DNA from: Corallochytrium limacisporum
Lineage: Eukaryota; Opisthokonta
DNA: 64,000 nucleotides
Direction: 5' to 3'
NCBI GenBank assembly: GCA_002811645.1
Contig: PDIP01000033.1
Coordinates: forward strand, 24,516 to 88,515
In this document: piece after piece, positions 8,709-17,454 of the stretch
Layout: every line of letters begins with the position of its first letter
Position numbering within the stretch: position 1 is the first letter of the stretch
The notes under the pieces: model-generated
What the model saw: only the letters and a program-made list of their open reading frames with translations
Told to the model about the DNA's origin: nothing
The model's database searches: none
Made by a program: the position numbers and the translations under genes

Positions 8709-10361
8709 TCATTTCGCAGCGCGTCTGGCCATCTTTTCCATGATCTTCTCTTTCTCCTTTTTGGCTGTGGCCTCCTGTCGGTCATACTCTTTGTAGGCAT
8801 TCTTCTTGCCAAACTTCTGCTTGTACTTGCGGTGTGGAATGACGCGCTTGCGAATCTCGATGATGCCGCGCTTGGTCAAACTCTTAAACCGGTCTTTCAT
8901 GACATTGCCTTGAGGCTCCAGCCCACGCAGAGAAGAGGTGAGCTCGTCGGTTAGCAGGACATCCGGAAGCTCTTCCTTTTCTTTGTAACGCGAGAGACGT
9001 TCCTTGCGACTTGCTTTCTTGGCCTTTGCTCGCTCCTTTCGGGCCCTAATTGCCTCCCGTTCGGCTTCAATTTGCGTCCTGATCTTTGCATTGCTGAAGA
9101 TAAGGGCTTCTTGCTGTCGTACTTGTTTGGCTTCCTTGAGCTTTAGCTCCTCCAAGCGGCGCGCTCGTTCCCGGAGCCGCTGCTGGCGAGTCTTCCGCTC
9201 AATTATGCGGGCCTGGGGGCGGCCATCCTCGTCGTCCTCATTATCTTCACTCGCCTCTTCACTATTGGTTTCGCTTTCGTCTTCGTCCTCATCTTCCTCG
9301 TGGGTTCCATTTTTGACCAAATGCCCCAGGCCTTGCATCATCTCCTGGTCCCGCTCGGCAAGGGTGACAATGGGCGTTTTCTGTGGGCGCAGGGCCTTCT
9401 CTGTTTCCGCTTCCTTCTTCAGGCGCAGCAGCTCCTGACGAGCGGCCTTCATTAGAAGCTCTTGATGGTCCTCAAATGTAGGGTTGTAAGAAGCGCCAGC
9501 CGGGGCCACGTCCACGTTCCGTCCACGGTCTTTCTTGCGTGCCTCCATGACGGTCTTCGGAATTTGCTTAGCCACCGCATTCAGGAACTCGTCCGAGTCC
9601 CAAATATCTATCTCCGCCTTAGAGGTGTTTAGTGTGCCCCGCAATGTACCTTTGTCCTTCATCTCCTCCATCTGTCTCTTCAAGACGTCAACGTCCTTGC
9701 GAAGCTTCTGCATCTCCTTCTTCGAGTACTCGTCACGGATCTTTGCAGGCATGCGCATACGCACATCACGTTCCTTGGCAGCCCTCAGACTCTCCGCACG
9801 CGTGGCTGAAGTTCCTTTCTCTGAACGAATCTTAGATGACACGGGCTTGACGAGAGGATTTGTTTCCAAAGCGCTCCAGCTCTTCATCGGTTTCATCATC
9901 ATTCGGCGTTGCTTCTTGGTCATAGGCTTTTCGGGTAATTCATCCTCTTCTGCGCCCCGGTCGTCGTAGACGAGATCCTCCGCAGTCATGTCTTCAAGTG
10001 CACCGCCCTGCGCATATTCTTTATTCTTGGACGCCAAGTAGTCTCGGGCATCGTCGACATCAATGTTTTTTCGCCATGCCTTCTTACCCTTACGAGAGAC
10101 TTGTTTCTTTCCAGTCCTGCCGTGCAATTCATTCAGAGCCATCTTTACGAAGTTTTCGTCCGCATCTCGGCTGCGATCAACGCCAAAGTCGTCCTCACTG
10201 TCATTTTCGTCGAGATCTGTTGCACGGTTTCGTGCACGCATGCGCTTCTCCCGTTTCTGCCGATTCTTGCGTTCATTGCGCTCCTGTGCGGTGACGGCGG
10301 CTTTCTTCGCTCCAGGCCCATGCAGGGACTTTGCAAACTTACGACGAAGTTTCTTTCCCAT
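8709..10361 (-). CDS. NOP53: Ribosome biogenesis protein NOP53 (GLTSCR2/PICT1 family)
   Basis: 550 aa, very rich in Lys, Arg and Glu. NOP53 is a late 60S pre-ribosome factor that recruits the Mtr4/exosome for trimming of the 7S pre-rRNA. Diagnostic motifs: SRKGKKAWRKNIDVDD near residue 95, the family hallmark PAGASYNPTFEDHQELL around residue 295, and the C-terminal block LTDELTSSLRGLEPQGN then DRFKSLTKRGIIEIR and HRKYKQKFGKKNAYKEYD. An acidic tract (EEDEDEDESETNSEEASEDNE) sits before the C-terminal basic coiled coil. Length matches the family (about 455-480 aa, slightly longer). The first residues (MGKKLRRKFAK) are a likely nucleolar targeting signal. It lies in tandem with MCMBP and divergent from FANCL. 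Confidence 0.9.
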   Translation of the reverse strand: MGKKLRRKFAKSLHGPGAKKAAVTAQERNERKNRQKREKRMRARNRATDLDENDSEDDFGVDRSRDADENFVKMALNELHGRTGKKQVSRKGKKAWRKNIDVDDARDYLASKNKEYAQGGALEDMTAEDLVYDDRGAEEDELPEKPMTKKQRRMMMKPMKSWSALETNPLVKPVSSKIRSEKGTSATRAESLRAAKERDVRMRMPAKIRDEYSKKEMQKLRKDVDVLKRQMEEMKDKGTLRGTLNTSKAEIDIWDSDEFLNAVAKQIPKTVMEARKKDRGRNVDVAPAGASYNPTFEDHQELLMKAARQELLRLKKEAETEKALRPQKTPIVTLAERDQEMMQGLGHLVKNGTHEEDEDEDESETNSEEASEDNEDDEDGRPQARIIERKTRQQRLRERARRLEELKLKEAKQVRQQEALIFSNAKIRTQIEAEREAIRARKERAKAKKASRKERLSRYKEKEELPDVLLTDELTSSLRGLEPQGNVMKDRFKSLTKRGIIEIRKRVIPHRKYKQKFGKKNAYKEYDRQEATAKKEKEKIMEKMARRAAK

Positions 10362-11305
10362 ATTTTAATCCTACTAATTGTATGTCAAGTGTATGTTAGA
10401 ATTGTGAGAACCGAATTGAGCCTAGTCTACATGGTAAGTATCAAAACGCGATTCTTTAAGAGAGTTCTACTAATTTCTTCACCACTAAATCAATCTCTTT
10501 CTTAACGATTATTTCCAAGGGTCTCAAGTACCTTTTCGACTTAAACTACATAAGATGTAAAAACGACCACGACAACAATCCCACGGACAAGTTCTCGAGA
10601 GACAAGGACCCTTGGAAAGCTGTCACTTTAGACGTACGCACCCACCTGCCACGCGTGTTTCTCACTACGGTGGTATCCGGAACCAGGCAGGCCAATACCC
10701 TCGCACACCCCCCCCCCCCCGCGGGGGGAGGGGCATCCCCACCCCGGAAGGGAGAGAAACCCGCCTTCCCACCCCACGAGGAGAGCGATATCGCAGCTCT
10801 GCACCGGAGACGAGGGGGGCGAGCCGTACGCTGGTCGCCATCCTCTTGAACACGCACTCCCCCCGGTCCCCCTTTCTCCCCGACACAGGGGAGGGTGCTG
10901 GTGGGCAGCTTTTGGACAGCCTCCATACATTGAGTACCGAAGGCTACCGATAGCATTCCCCAGCGGAGAGTGGCCCTGCCCTGCCGATCGCTGTGCTTCA
11001 CGGCCCTTCCTCACCGTGGACCGGGAGGGGGAACCCTTCTGGGAAAGGGGGACCCTATGGCCCCCTGTCGAGTATGGAGCAGAAGGGCGCGAAGTCTTTG
11101 AGTGAGGAGGGAGAGGAAGACGCAGGGGAGCGGAGCAGTCGACAGAGGAGCGCCCTGTAGGTGAGTCCGGCGGGCGTGATGATCATGTCCTTGAGGATAC
11201 TCTTTCGGGTACATGAGCAGTACTGTGTCCTATGCACAATTACCCACCGCACTGGTAGCTCTCTCCAAACACAAGTATGACTGAGAGCATGAGTGATCTA
11301 GAACT
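10362..11305. other. Divergent NOP53-FANCL intergenic region
   Basis: About 940 bp. Holds a 13-C run (10708-10720) followed by a G-rich run that could pair with it. A good splice-donor string GTAAGT at 10434 is followed by TACTAAT (10468-10474) and AG at 10518-10519, resembling a plus-strand intron of about 86 nt with no clear coding exon around it. Possibly a 5'-leader intron. Confidence 0.35.
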
Positions 11306-12802
11306 ATGCGGTTGGGTTCGAAGTGGGTGGTGCAAACTGGTCAACAGCGGTATGCCACAGAGGTACGGCTACCTGACGGCCAGAGCGGCCTTATAACTAT
11401 TGCCTTGAAAAAAGAGCGATTTCAATTTTACTATACCAGAGAGCTTAGGGACAGTGTCGCCAATTGCCGAGTACAAATTACTCGTCTGTTGGAAAATCGG
11501 GGAAAGCGTACGGAGCTTCGCACAGAGGAGGCTACGCCCCTGATGAACAAGTTGGTCGAGCTACTGCAGAATCATGCGTCAACCTACCAGGCTATGGACA
11601 ACACCGGAATCCCTTCGTTCCCTGATCTTGACCCAGAGCTTCTGAAGCTATCAAGTCCCCAGGGTGAGTCGCTGCTGACCATTGCACAAGATATTCACTT
11701 GTGTGAACAGCAGCAAAGTGGAGGCATTCCTGCCTTGCGCATCGCCGACGACCTGTCAACTATACACTTTGCCATTTGCGACAAGGATAAACGCAGCCAT
11801 TCAGTGACCATTGCATATCGTCTGCAGTCCTGGTCGTCATCCACCATTGTGGCCGTCATGGGTTTGCAGATCCCACAATTTTTGGGACTGGCCAATGACC
11901 AGGGTACTATCACAGTGCAATCAACAGAACTCGCTATTGCTGCTGGCGGCAATTCCATGGGATCTGGTCATTTCGATTTCGACTTCGGAACCGAGCAAAG
12001 TCTCTCTGTACGGTGGCTGAGACGAAAACGAGTGGGGAATGTCACTGAATATGGAACCCCCAACGGAGGTGAAACGCTTATGATCATTCCAAAGGACGGA
12101 AATATCCCAAAGCTTCAGGATTTAACGTCTCTGGCACGCGCACTTGTGCACCCTCTAGCAGAATTTTGGAATGTCATGGCAGAAATCGATGAACGCTGCC
12201 ATGTCGAAGATCCTAGAAATCCGGATCCCCGAGATACCCATCGGCGCATCCGCATCGATGTACTATGCTCTGTGGTAGTGGAAATCGATCCGCGCATGCC
12301 GCATGAAGTGCCCAAACTTCAATTGATTGGCAATGAAGCCAAAGTCACGCGGGTGCGGGCTAAAATGAATGAAGGATTGACCGAGTGGCACACACCAGTC
12401 GCGCTTCCCGAACGAAGTGACAAGGGCAGCAAGAGGGCACCTGATTTGGTGCCACGTTTAGAGCGCCTGCTGGGTGAGACGTTCGAAAGTCGACCTTTGG
12501 TTCCGGTTAGCAAGAAGCGGAAGCATGATGGAGAAAGTGACCTTACGGTTCTGGAATGCCATGACCAAGACGACAACGATGACACGGCGCATGGGGCAGA
12601 ATGCGAAATTTGCTACGCCGAGCACCTCGATGGTCAACTTCCGGATGAATACTGTGGCAATGAACGCTGTGCACGTCGCTTCCATAGAGCTTGCATCACG
12701 GAATGGCTGCAAGGACTGCCTTCAACGCGCATTGATCTTGACAATATTATCGGTACCTGCCCCTTCTGCGAGTATCCCCTCTTCATTCGACAGCAGAGGT
12801 GA
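11306..12802 (+). CDS. FANCL: Fanconi anaemia E3 ubiquitin ligase FANCL
   Basis: 498 aa. FANCL mono-ubiquitinates FANCD2/FANCI in interstrand cross-link repair. N-terminal ELF-like region (RYATEVRLPDGQSGLI), central DRWD/URD region with EFWNVMAEIDERC and VVVEIDPRMPHEVPKL, both close to animal FANCL. The C-terminal RING/PHD-like domain is complete (about residues 433-492): ECEICYAEHLDGQLPDEYC, then HRACITEWLQGLPSTR and GTCPFCEYPL. Longer than human FANCL (375 aa) because of linkers, including an acidic, Lys-rich insert before the RING. The start is uncertain: an upstream ATG at 11277 is out of frame and overlaps the chosen one, so it is either a uORF or a sign that the true N-terminus differs. 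Stops of FANCL and CHMP6 are 70 bp apart. Confidence 0.92.
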   Translation: MRLGSKWVVQTGQQRYATEVRLPDGQSGLITIALKKERFQFYYTRELRDSVANCRVQITRLLENRGKRTELRTEEATPLMNKLVELLQNHASTYQAMDNTGIPSFPDLDPELLKLSSPQGESLLTIAQDIHLCEQQQSGGIPALRIADDLSTIHFAICDKDKRSHSVTIAYRLQSWSSSTIVAVMGLQIPQFLGLANDQGTITVQSTELAIAAGGNSMGSGHFDFDFGTEQSLSVRWLRRKRVGNVTEYGTPNGGETLMIIPKDGNIPKLQDLTSLARALVHPLAEFWNVMAEIDERCHVEDPRNPDPRDTHRRIRIDVLCSVVVEIDPRMPHEVPKLQLIGNEAKVTRVRAKMNEGLTEWHTPVALPERSDKGSKRAPDLVPRLERLLGETFESRPLVPVSKKRKHDGESDLTVLECHDQDDNDDTAHGAECEICYAEHLDGQLPDEYCGNERCARRFHRACITEWLQGLPSTRIDLDNIIGTCPFCEYPLFIRQQR

Positions 12803-12872
12803 CAACAAATAGGAATTATGATTTACAATAGAAACGAATTCTTTATGGTCAAATGTGTCATGTTCCCTGGCT

Positions 12873-13523
12873 TCACGCCAACACAGCATCCTCGACAGCG
12901 GCCTTCTTTTCCTGTGCTACTTCCGTGGTAGTCTCTGTCGCGGTCTCCAACTGGGTATTGGGTACCTCGGGCAGCTTCTGCTTGACGTCGAGGGCTTCAG
13001 TATCGTTTTCAATGCCCACCAGCTCGTCGAGCTCGGCCAGGACATCCGCATCGTCCTCCTCCGTGAGCTTAGCTCCAAGAGCCCGGCTAATCTCCTCCTG
13101 ATACTCGATAGCCTCTCGTGTATCATCCATAAGGCGATCTACGTCGTCAATACTAATCTGCTTGTTGATCTCTTGAAGGGCGTCCTTACCTAGTGTGAGT
13201 TGGTCAAACACTTCCTTCTCTTGCACCTTCCATTCAATGGTCTGAACCATTTCTTCAATGTTTTGTAGTTGCGTGTCCGCCTTCACCAACAACTTCTCTT
13301 GGTACTTGCGCTTCTGCAAGAATAGCTTGGCCTTTTGTTTGTCTCCTTTTTTCAGTGCCTCCTTGGCACATTGCTTCTCACGGTCTGCAATGGTCTCAAT
13401 CTTCTTCTGGTACATTTTCAGCTTATCCCTCTGGCTCTTTAAGTCCAGCACTGCACGGTCCTGGGCACTAATATGTTGTTGTGCCCGCTTGGGGGGCGCA
13501 GACTTGCTGCTATTTCCGCCCAT
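12873..13523 (-). CDS. CHMP6: ESCRT-III subunit CHMP6/Vps20
   Basis: 216 aa Snf7-family protein. CHMP6/Vps20 bridges ESCRT-II to Snf7 and nucleates the ESCRT-III filament on endosomes. The start MGGNSSKS was chosen because it is the first ATG of the frame and places Gly2 for N-myristoylation, as in animal CHMP6. The basic N-terminal half (LDLKSQRDKLKMYQKKIE, then AKLFLQKRKYQEKLL) and acidic C-terminal half (IDDVDRLMDDTREAIEYQEE) are typical, and size matches (about 200 aa). It may work with the UBAP1-like ESCRT-I subunit encoded about 11 kb to the right. Confidence 0.92.
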   Translation of the reverse strand: MGGNSSKSAPPKRAQQHISAQDRAVLDLKSQRDKLKMYQKKIETIADREKQCAKEALKKGDKQKAKLFLQKRKYQEKLLVKADTQLQNIEEMVQTIEWKVQEKEVFDQLTLGKDALQEINKQISIDDVDRLMDDTREAIEYQEEISRALGAKLTEEDDADVLAELDELVGIENDTEALDVKQKLPEVPNTQLETATETTTEVAQEKKAAVEDAVLA

Positions 13524-14076
13524 TTTGTGTACGTACGTTGGTGTGGATGTGTCCACGCTATCCTAATGCAAAACTGTATTTTTCGCACCGCCGGCACCAG
13601 TTGGAGAAGAGATCGTGTTGTTAATTGTCGCGTCTGTGATGACATTCCTGTTTAAAAGAACAGAGACTACTTGAATAGTTGGTCAAGGACAAGATTGAGC
13701 CAACGACAGGGCTAAATTGTCCTGTATGATATGACTAATTTCCTAACAGAATATTCCCCGCCGAAGAATGACGACTACACGCCCCCGGAGAAGCCGAAGG
13801 CTAAAACCCGCCTAGCCCCCCCCCCCCTCACGGGTGGGTAGGTGCGGACGGAAGGAGATTCAGAAAGGGCCCCACCAGTCGCCCGGGCCGGTTTGACCCG
13901 TCTCCACACGACTTTTACCACTGTGACTGGGACTGTGAGAAGTGTATCCTGGGCCAAAGAGGAGGGCATGTGGGTATGGTAAAGGTCCTCCCCCCCCCCG
14001 GGGGGGGGGGCCTGGGTGGTATTTTGGTTTGTGAATGTGTCCTGTCTGGTTCCGACAATGGCAATGACCAGTTGAT
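13524..14076. other. Intergenic region with C/G inverted run and a short ORF
   Basis: Contains a near-perfect C10/G11 junction (13990-14010), able to form a hairpin or quadruplex, and another C run near 13820. A plus-strand ATG at 13731 opens a 37-codon frame beginning MTNFLTEYSPPKNDDYTPPE that ends in the C run; it could be a first exon, but no continuation was found. Confidence 0.3.
13990..14010. repeat. C10/G11 inverted run
   Basis: Ten C followed directly by eleven G, a self-complementary tract. Confidence 0.95.
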
Positions 14077-14749
14077 TTAGCCCGAAGCCTGCGGCGGGGG
14101 GAACTCCGAGTAAGCCTTACGTCGCCGGCGCTGCAGTTCACGGGCAAGAATGTTAATCTCTTCGGTCTGTGCTCGCGCCGTTTCGTGCAGCTCGCGGCGT
14201 CGAGCTACCTTCCGGAAGTGGATATCGCACCTGCTCTTGCCGCCAGTGAGTTTGGCCGGTACCGGGTGGCAACCGGGCACCTACTTGGAAGCTGTCGGTG
14301 AGTCCTTGGTGGAGATATCAGGACTGGCATGGGTAGCGAGAAGGTCGAATTCCGTCCTCAGGACATCCGCAGCGGTCCTGGCATCACCGCCGAGGCGGAT
14401 GGTTTGGGCTTTGACTCGCTCCCGGACGCTTCGTTGCAGAGTCCAAATTTGGTTCCGGAGCTTCTCATTCTCAGCTGTCTTCGTGGCGAGGTATGCCTTC
14501 TTAGCCTTGAGCTCCTTCTCCACTTCGCGGATTTGAGAGTCCATAACATCGGTGGTGTAGATACGCTGCCGTTCGGCAGCTTCCGCTTCGCAGCCGCAAT
14601 GCACGCATTCGTTCCACTTTGCAGGACATCCTGCACTTCACGGGACACTCGCGGAAGCTGAAGGTCCCGGGTCTCCTCTTTAAGATCCTCTGCCTGCAGG
14701 TATCAATCTCCCATTGGACCTTGGCGATGTTCTTGCGGAAGTTCTTCAT
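14077..14749 (-). CDS. Coiled-coil protein gene with a 54-nt intron and two frame breaks
   Basis: Starts at an ATG at 14749 (MKNFRKNIAKVQWEID). The coding signal then passes to a second frame (AEDLKEETRDLQLPRVS) and a third (EAEAAERQRIYTTDVMDSQ). It continues as a long coiled coil (REVEKELKAKKAYLATKTAE) to an in-frame TAG. A GT-AG intron at 14231-14284 (donor GTAGGT, branch-like CTCAC, acceptor GCAG; 54 nt) removes that stop and joins CDIHFRKVARRRELHETAR, ending PPPQASG. The two frame changes at about 14600-14710 could be very short introns or frameshifts, so this may be a decaying gene. Family not recognised; an axonemal or Atg14-like coiled coil are loose ideas only. Confidence 0.45.
14231..14284 (-). 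other. Putative 54-nt spliceosomal intron
   Basis: GTAGGT donor, CTCAC branch-like site and GCAG acceptor on the minus strand. The length is a multiple of three, and removal eliminates the only in-frame stop between two coiled-coil segments. A second candidate intron at 16731-16784 has exactly the same length. Confidence 0.6.
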
Positions 14750-14892
14750 GTCTTCTAGAATGGCAATACCTCATCAGCGTTGCATTCTAAATAATCAAAT
14801 CAAATATAATCAAAAAATCATTAGTACCCCAAAAATTGTGATCGTTTTAGATTTTGTTGAAAAAATCAATAAATTTCGTGTCTGGCTACTGC

Positions 14893-15082
14893 TCAGTGGT
14901 GTGTAATTTCACGGGGTAGGTTGTGGGCAGCTGAACGGACAACTTTGGCTTTTATACTACCAATCACATCAAACGTGACATTGGAGAACTTTGAATCCTG
15001 TGGTCCATACACACATACTCTGAAACATACACTGTATGGCCCAAAGAGTTCAACGGATTGAGTATAGCGTATCAGCCATCAT
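14893..15082 (-). CDS. Possible small two-frame ORF (shift at CGT-TGA)
   Basis: Minus strand. ATGs at 15082 and 15079 open MMADTLYSIR and then a TGA (15050-15052). A +1 shift at the stop enters a 53-codon frame starting ELFGPYSVCFRVCVYGPQDS and ending NLPREITHH, also protein-like. The layout (short ORF1, +1 shift at a UGA) resembles programmed shifting such as in antizyme mRNA, but the protein is not an antizyme. A frameshifted pseudogene or chance is equally possible. Family unknown. Confidence 0.25.
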
Positions 15083-16539
15083 ATTGCCTTCAAACAATCA
15101 GGAAGACACTAGGTTTTGCGGTCGCTGAGCAATCTGTGCCGTCTGATCGCGCGCGAAACCTTGTGGCGCCAAAGGGACCACCCCCCCCCTGTCCTGCCTC
15201 ACACAGAAACTTGATTGATCCAATATTCTATCACGTCCGTGCACTTTCATTTCTCAAACGGGAGTCTATTTTTAAAGGAAACAAAATGTAGGCAGTGTTC
15301 CGTTCGGCATTTATTTCCCGCACCTCCCTCCTTCCCTTCACGCCTTTTCCATGGTAGAGCGGTTGGAAAGTAGAAGTGTATTCGAAAACACACACCACTG
15401 TTAGTTCAAATCCCCGGATCTTCCGTCTTGTCATTCCAACTGCTTGCCTGTGTTGATCTACTGCTGTTGTGTTCCTCAGGGTCTTCTATGTTGTGATCCA
15501 CGTCAGCTTCTGAGGCCCGCATGCTATTAACATGTTGCACGTCTAGTTCTCTGAGAATATTTGGTTACTGCAATGTCTCCCTTCACGAAATACATACACC
15601 AGCGGCCGTGAGTTACATTACCGGAATATAGAGAACGAAATGGAATAAGCCAGAATATAGGCGTGAGATGGGAGGGAAGAAGAGAGAGCGATCAATTGAT
15701 GTGGATATTTTTCTGCCAGGGACGGAATGTGCCACATAGATCAAAGTACAGGTAACACGGAATGGACCCATAATCAGTGCAGCTCTTCTCTAAAGTGAGA
15801 AAAAAATCAATCAAAGAATGGGACAGCAGAACGTCCGACGGTACCACCTCAACATTCTAGAAGCACGGCCTTCCACATCCTAACGGAGTGCAACGGATCA
15901 CCTAACCATACGTAAGACGTGGGTGGGCTATTCTCTGAGTTGTGTAACACGCATGACCTACTTGTACGAACGGACCAGGTAGGGATTACCAAGGGGAGGT
16001 AACGAAGGGATCCCGACGGTGATACATACGCAATTCTGCTGATTCATTCTGTGGCCGTTAATAAGCACCTGGTATCCACGGAATTGGCTGATCACAAGAG
16101 GTGCTCACCCCCGTACATTCACTACTGCTCCACAGCTGTAAGACGGTCAAAAGCACCGAACAATGGTACAACACGGAAACAACTAAGGACTGAAGAAGGG
16201 AACAATTTTTTTTAAGGGCGAATACAGAAAAAAGGAGTGGCCCCCTTGCGGGTACCGTTTCAAACTCCGAGGCTTTGGAATCTCAGTACACACGCACGCC
16301 GGTCGTGACCAGAGACTAGAAATAAACGTAGGACAGAGAACATGAAGGCCCGCAGGAGAAGGCAGTGTGTAGATTAGGAGTGCCGCCAACGAAAAAAGCC
16401 AATGGATTTGTGATTTCTTGCACAGTGTCCCATCAATTGTTTCCTCTTAGCTGAAACTATTCAAAACATCCGATGATTCGCGTGGGGTAGAAAGTACTAA
16501 GCTAAGGTGTACGATAGTGTTTGCAGCATCGTGAACTAG
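15083..16539. other. Gene-poor stretch
   Basis: About 1.4 kb with no convincing ORF on either strand. Contains the recurrent element CGGGAGTCTATTTTT (15259-15273, plus strand) and tRNA-like A- and B-box strings at 15352-15405 that do not fold into a tRNA. No gene could be supported. Confidence 0.45.
15259..15273 (+). promoter_or_regulatory. Recurrent intergenic element, variant copy 4
   Basis: CGGGAGTCTATTTTT in a gene-poor stretch, with no recognised downstream gene; it may mark an unrecognised transcription unit. Confidence 0.35.
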
Positions 16540-17028
16540 CTACTCTCGCATTCTCCGGGATGCATGCTGAACACAAGATGAGGATACAGGACATCGAGAA
16601 GAGCGGTTGCACAGTACCTTTAACATACATGGGACACACCGCGACCTCAAATTACACAGGGAGGGCCATAATTCGGGGTTAGAATAGTGAAAACATAGTC
16701 GTATTGGTAGTAAACAGTTCATTTCTCCAGCTGAAAATGGAATACTAGCCGCTTGCTCGAGATGCGGTCGGATGCGCAACTTACAAAAGTAAGGCATAAA
16801 TTTAGTACTGGACTGTAGCGGAAGGGTTGGAATACGAGATCGGTTGTCCAGGGAGACAGCCGCCCTTTCTTTCAGTCTGTTTCTTGGCTTTTGTGGCCAC
16901 TTTGGCAAGTCCTGCGGCTGCCTGTCTGTATATACAGTCTCTGCGGTCTCTGCGAGCCTAGAAATCTCGTCGCCGGCCGCCGTTCCTTTACGCTGCTGCT
17001 CTTCCACACTAGTCATTTGTACAGTCAT
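16540..17028 (-). CDS. Candidate small gene with a 54-nt intron, unidentified
   Basis: An ATG at 17028 opens MTVQMTSVEEQQRKGTAAGD, followed by a charged, Pro-rich segment (RQPQDLPKWPQKPRNRLKER). A strong donor GTAAGTTG at 16784 and an acceptor TTTTCAG at 16731 define a 54-nt intron. It is in frame, so the ORF stays open either way: 162 aa unspliced, 144 aa spliced. The part after the intron is Cys-rich and less convincing, so the true end may differ. No known domain. It is divergent from the ORF at 17089. Confidence 0.35.
   Translation of the reverse strand: MTVQMTSVEEQQRKGTAAGDEISRLAETAETVYTDRQPQDLPKWPQKPRNRLKERAAVSLDNRSRIPTLPLQSSTKFMPYFCKLRIRPHLEQAASIPFSAGEMNCLLPIRLCFHYSNPELWPSLCNLRSRCVPCMLKVLCNRSSRCPVSSSCVQHASRRMRE
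16731..16784 (-). other. Putative 54-nt spliceosomal intron
   Basis: Donor GTAAGT, acceptor TTTTCAG, 54 nt, minus strand, inside the candidate gene 16540-17028. Confidence 0.45.
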
Positions 17029-17088
17029 CTGTTCGCTCTCTTACCATATTGAAATCACCTACCAACGCAAACTTGTCTGCATGCATGC

Positions 17089-17454
17089 ATGTCAACCAAT
17101 GGGTATACCATGTTCGTTTGGAACAAATTAGGAACACAGGAAGAGAAGAAAGGAAAGATGTTGATCTCCGGCTGTACTGGGTTTGGTTGGTTGTCCGACA
17201 CAAAAGGGGAAATCGCTTGTACGGTGCCTGTCCTGTTGCTGATCTTATCAAATATTGGGTTCTTGTGTGCAGTGGCTAATTTACTGGCAGAAAAAATGCG
17301 TATAATAGTTGCTGACCATCTGACAAGAGTACTGTGGAAGGTTTGTCATCGAACTCTAATCGCGGTCGAAAGCCCCTCCCCTCTTCTGGTTTCACCTTTT
17401 CTCATCGCCCCTACACCTACGGTCACAGACCGTCCCTACCCTCTGTCCCGGTGA
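17089..17454 (+). CDS. Candidate small membrane protein, unidentified
   Basis: A 121-codon ATG ORF. A soluble N-terminus (MSTNGYTMFVWNKLG, then GCTGFGWLSDTKGE) is followed by one strongly hydrophobic span (IACTVPVLLLILSNIGFLC) and a basic segment. Protein-like composition and head-to-head placement, about 60 bp from the minus-strand candidate, are the only support. A chance ORF cannot be excluded. Confidence 0.3.
   Translation: MSTNGYTMFVWNKLGTQEEKKGKMLISGCTGFGWLSDTKGEIACTVPVLLLILSNIGFLCAVANLLAEKMRIIVADHLTRVLWKVCHRTLIAVESPSPLLVSPFLIAPTPTVTDRPYPLSR

Noticed and set aside
15352-15405. tRNA-like A box (TGGTAGAGCGG) and B box (AGTTCAAATCC)
   Set aside because: The boxes match the consensus, but the acceptor and T stems do not pair and no anticodon arm closes, so this is not called a tRNA.
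17009-17251. Minus-strand frame with KFALVGDFNMV, resembling the GDFN motif of LINE endonucleases
   Set aside because: A single short motif with no other endonuclease or reverse-transcriptase block nearby; probably chance.
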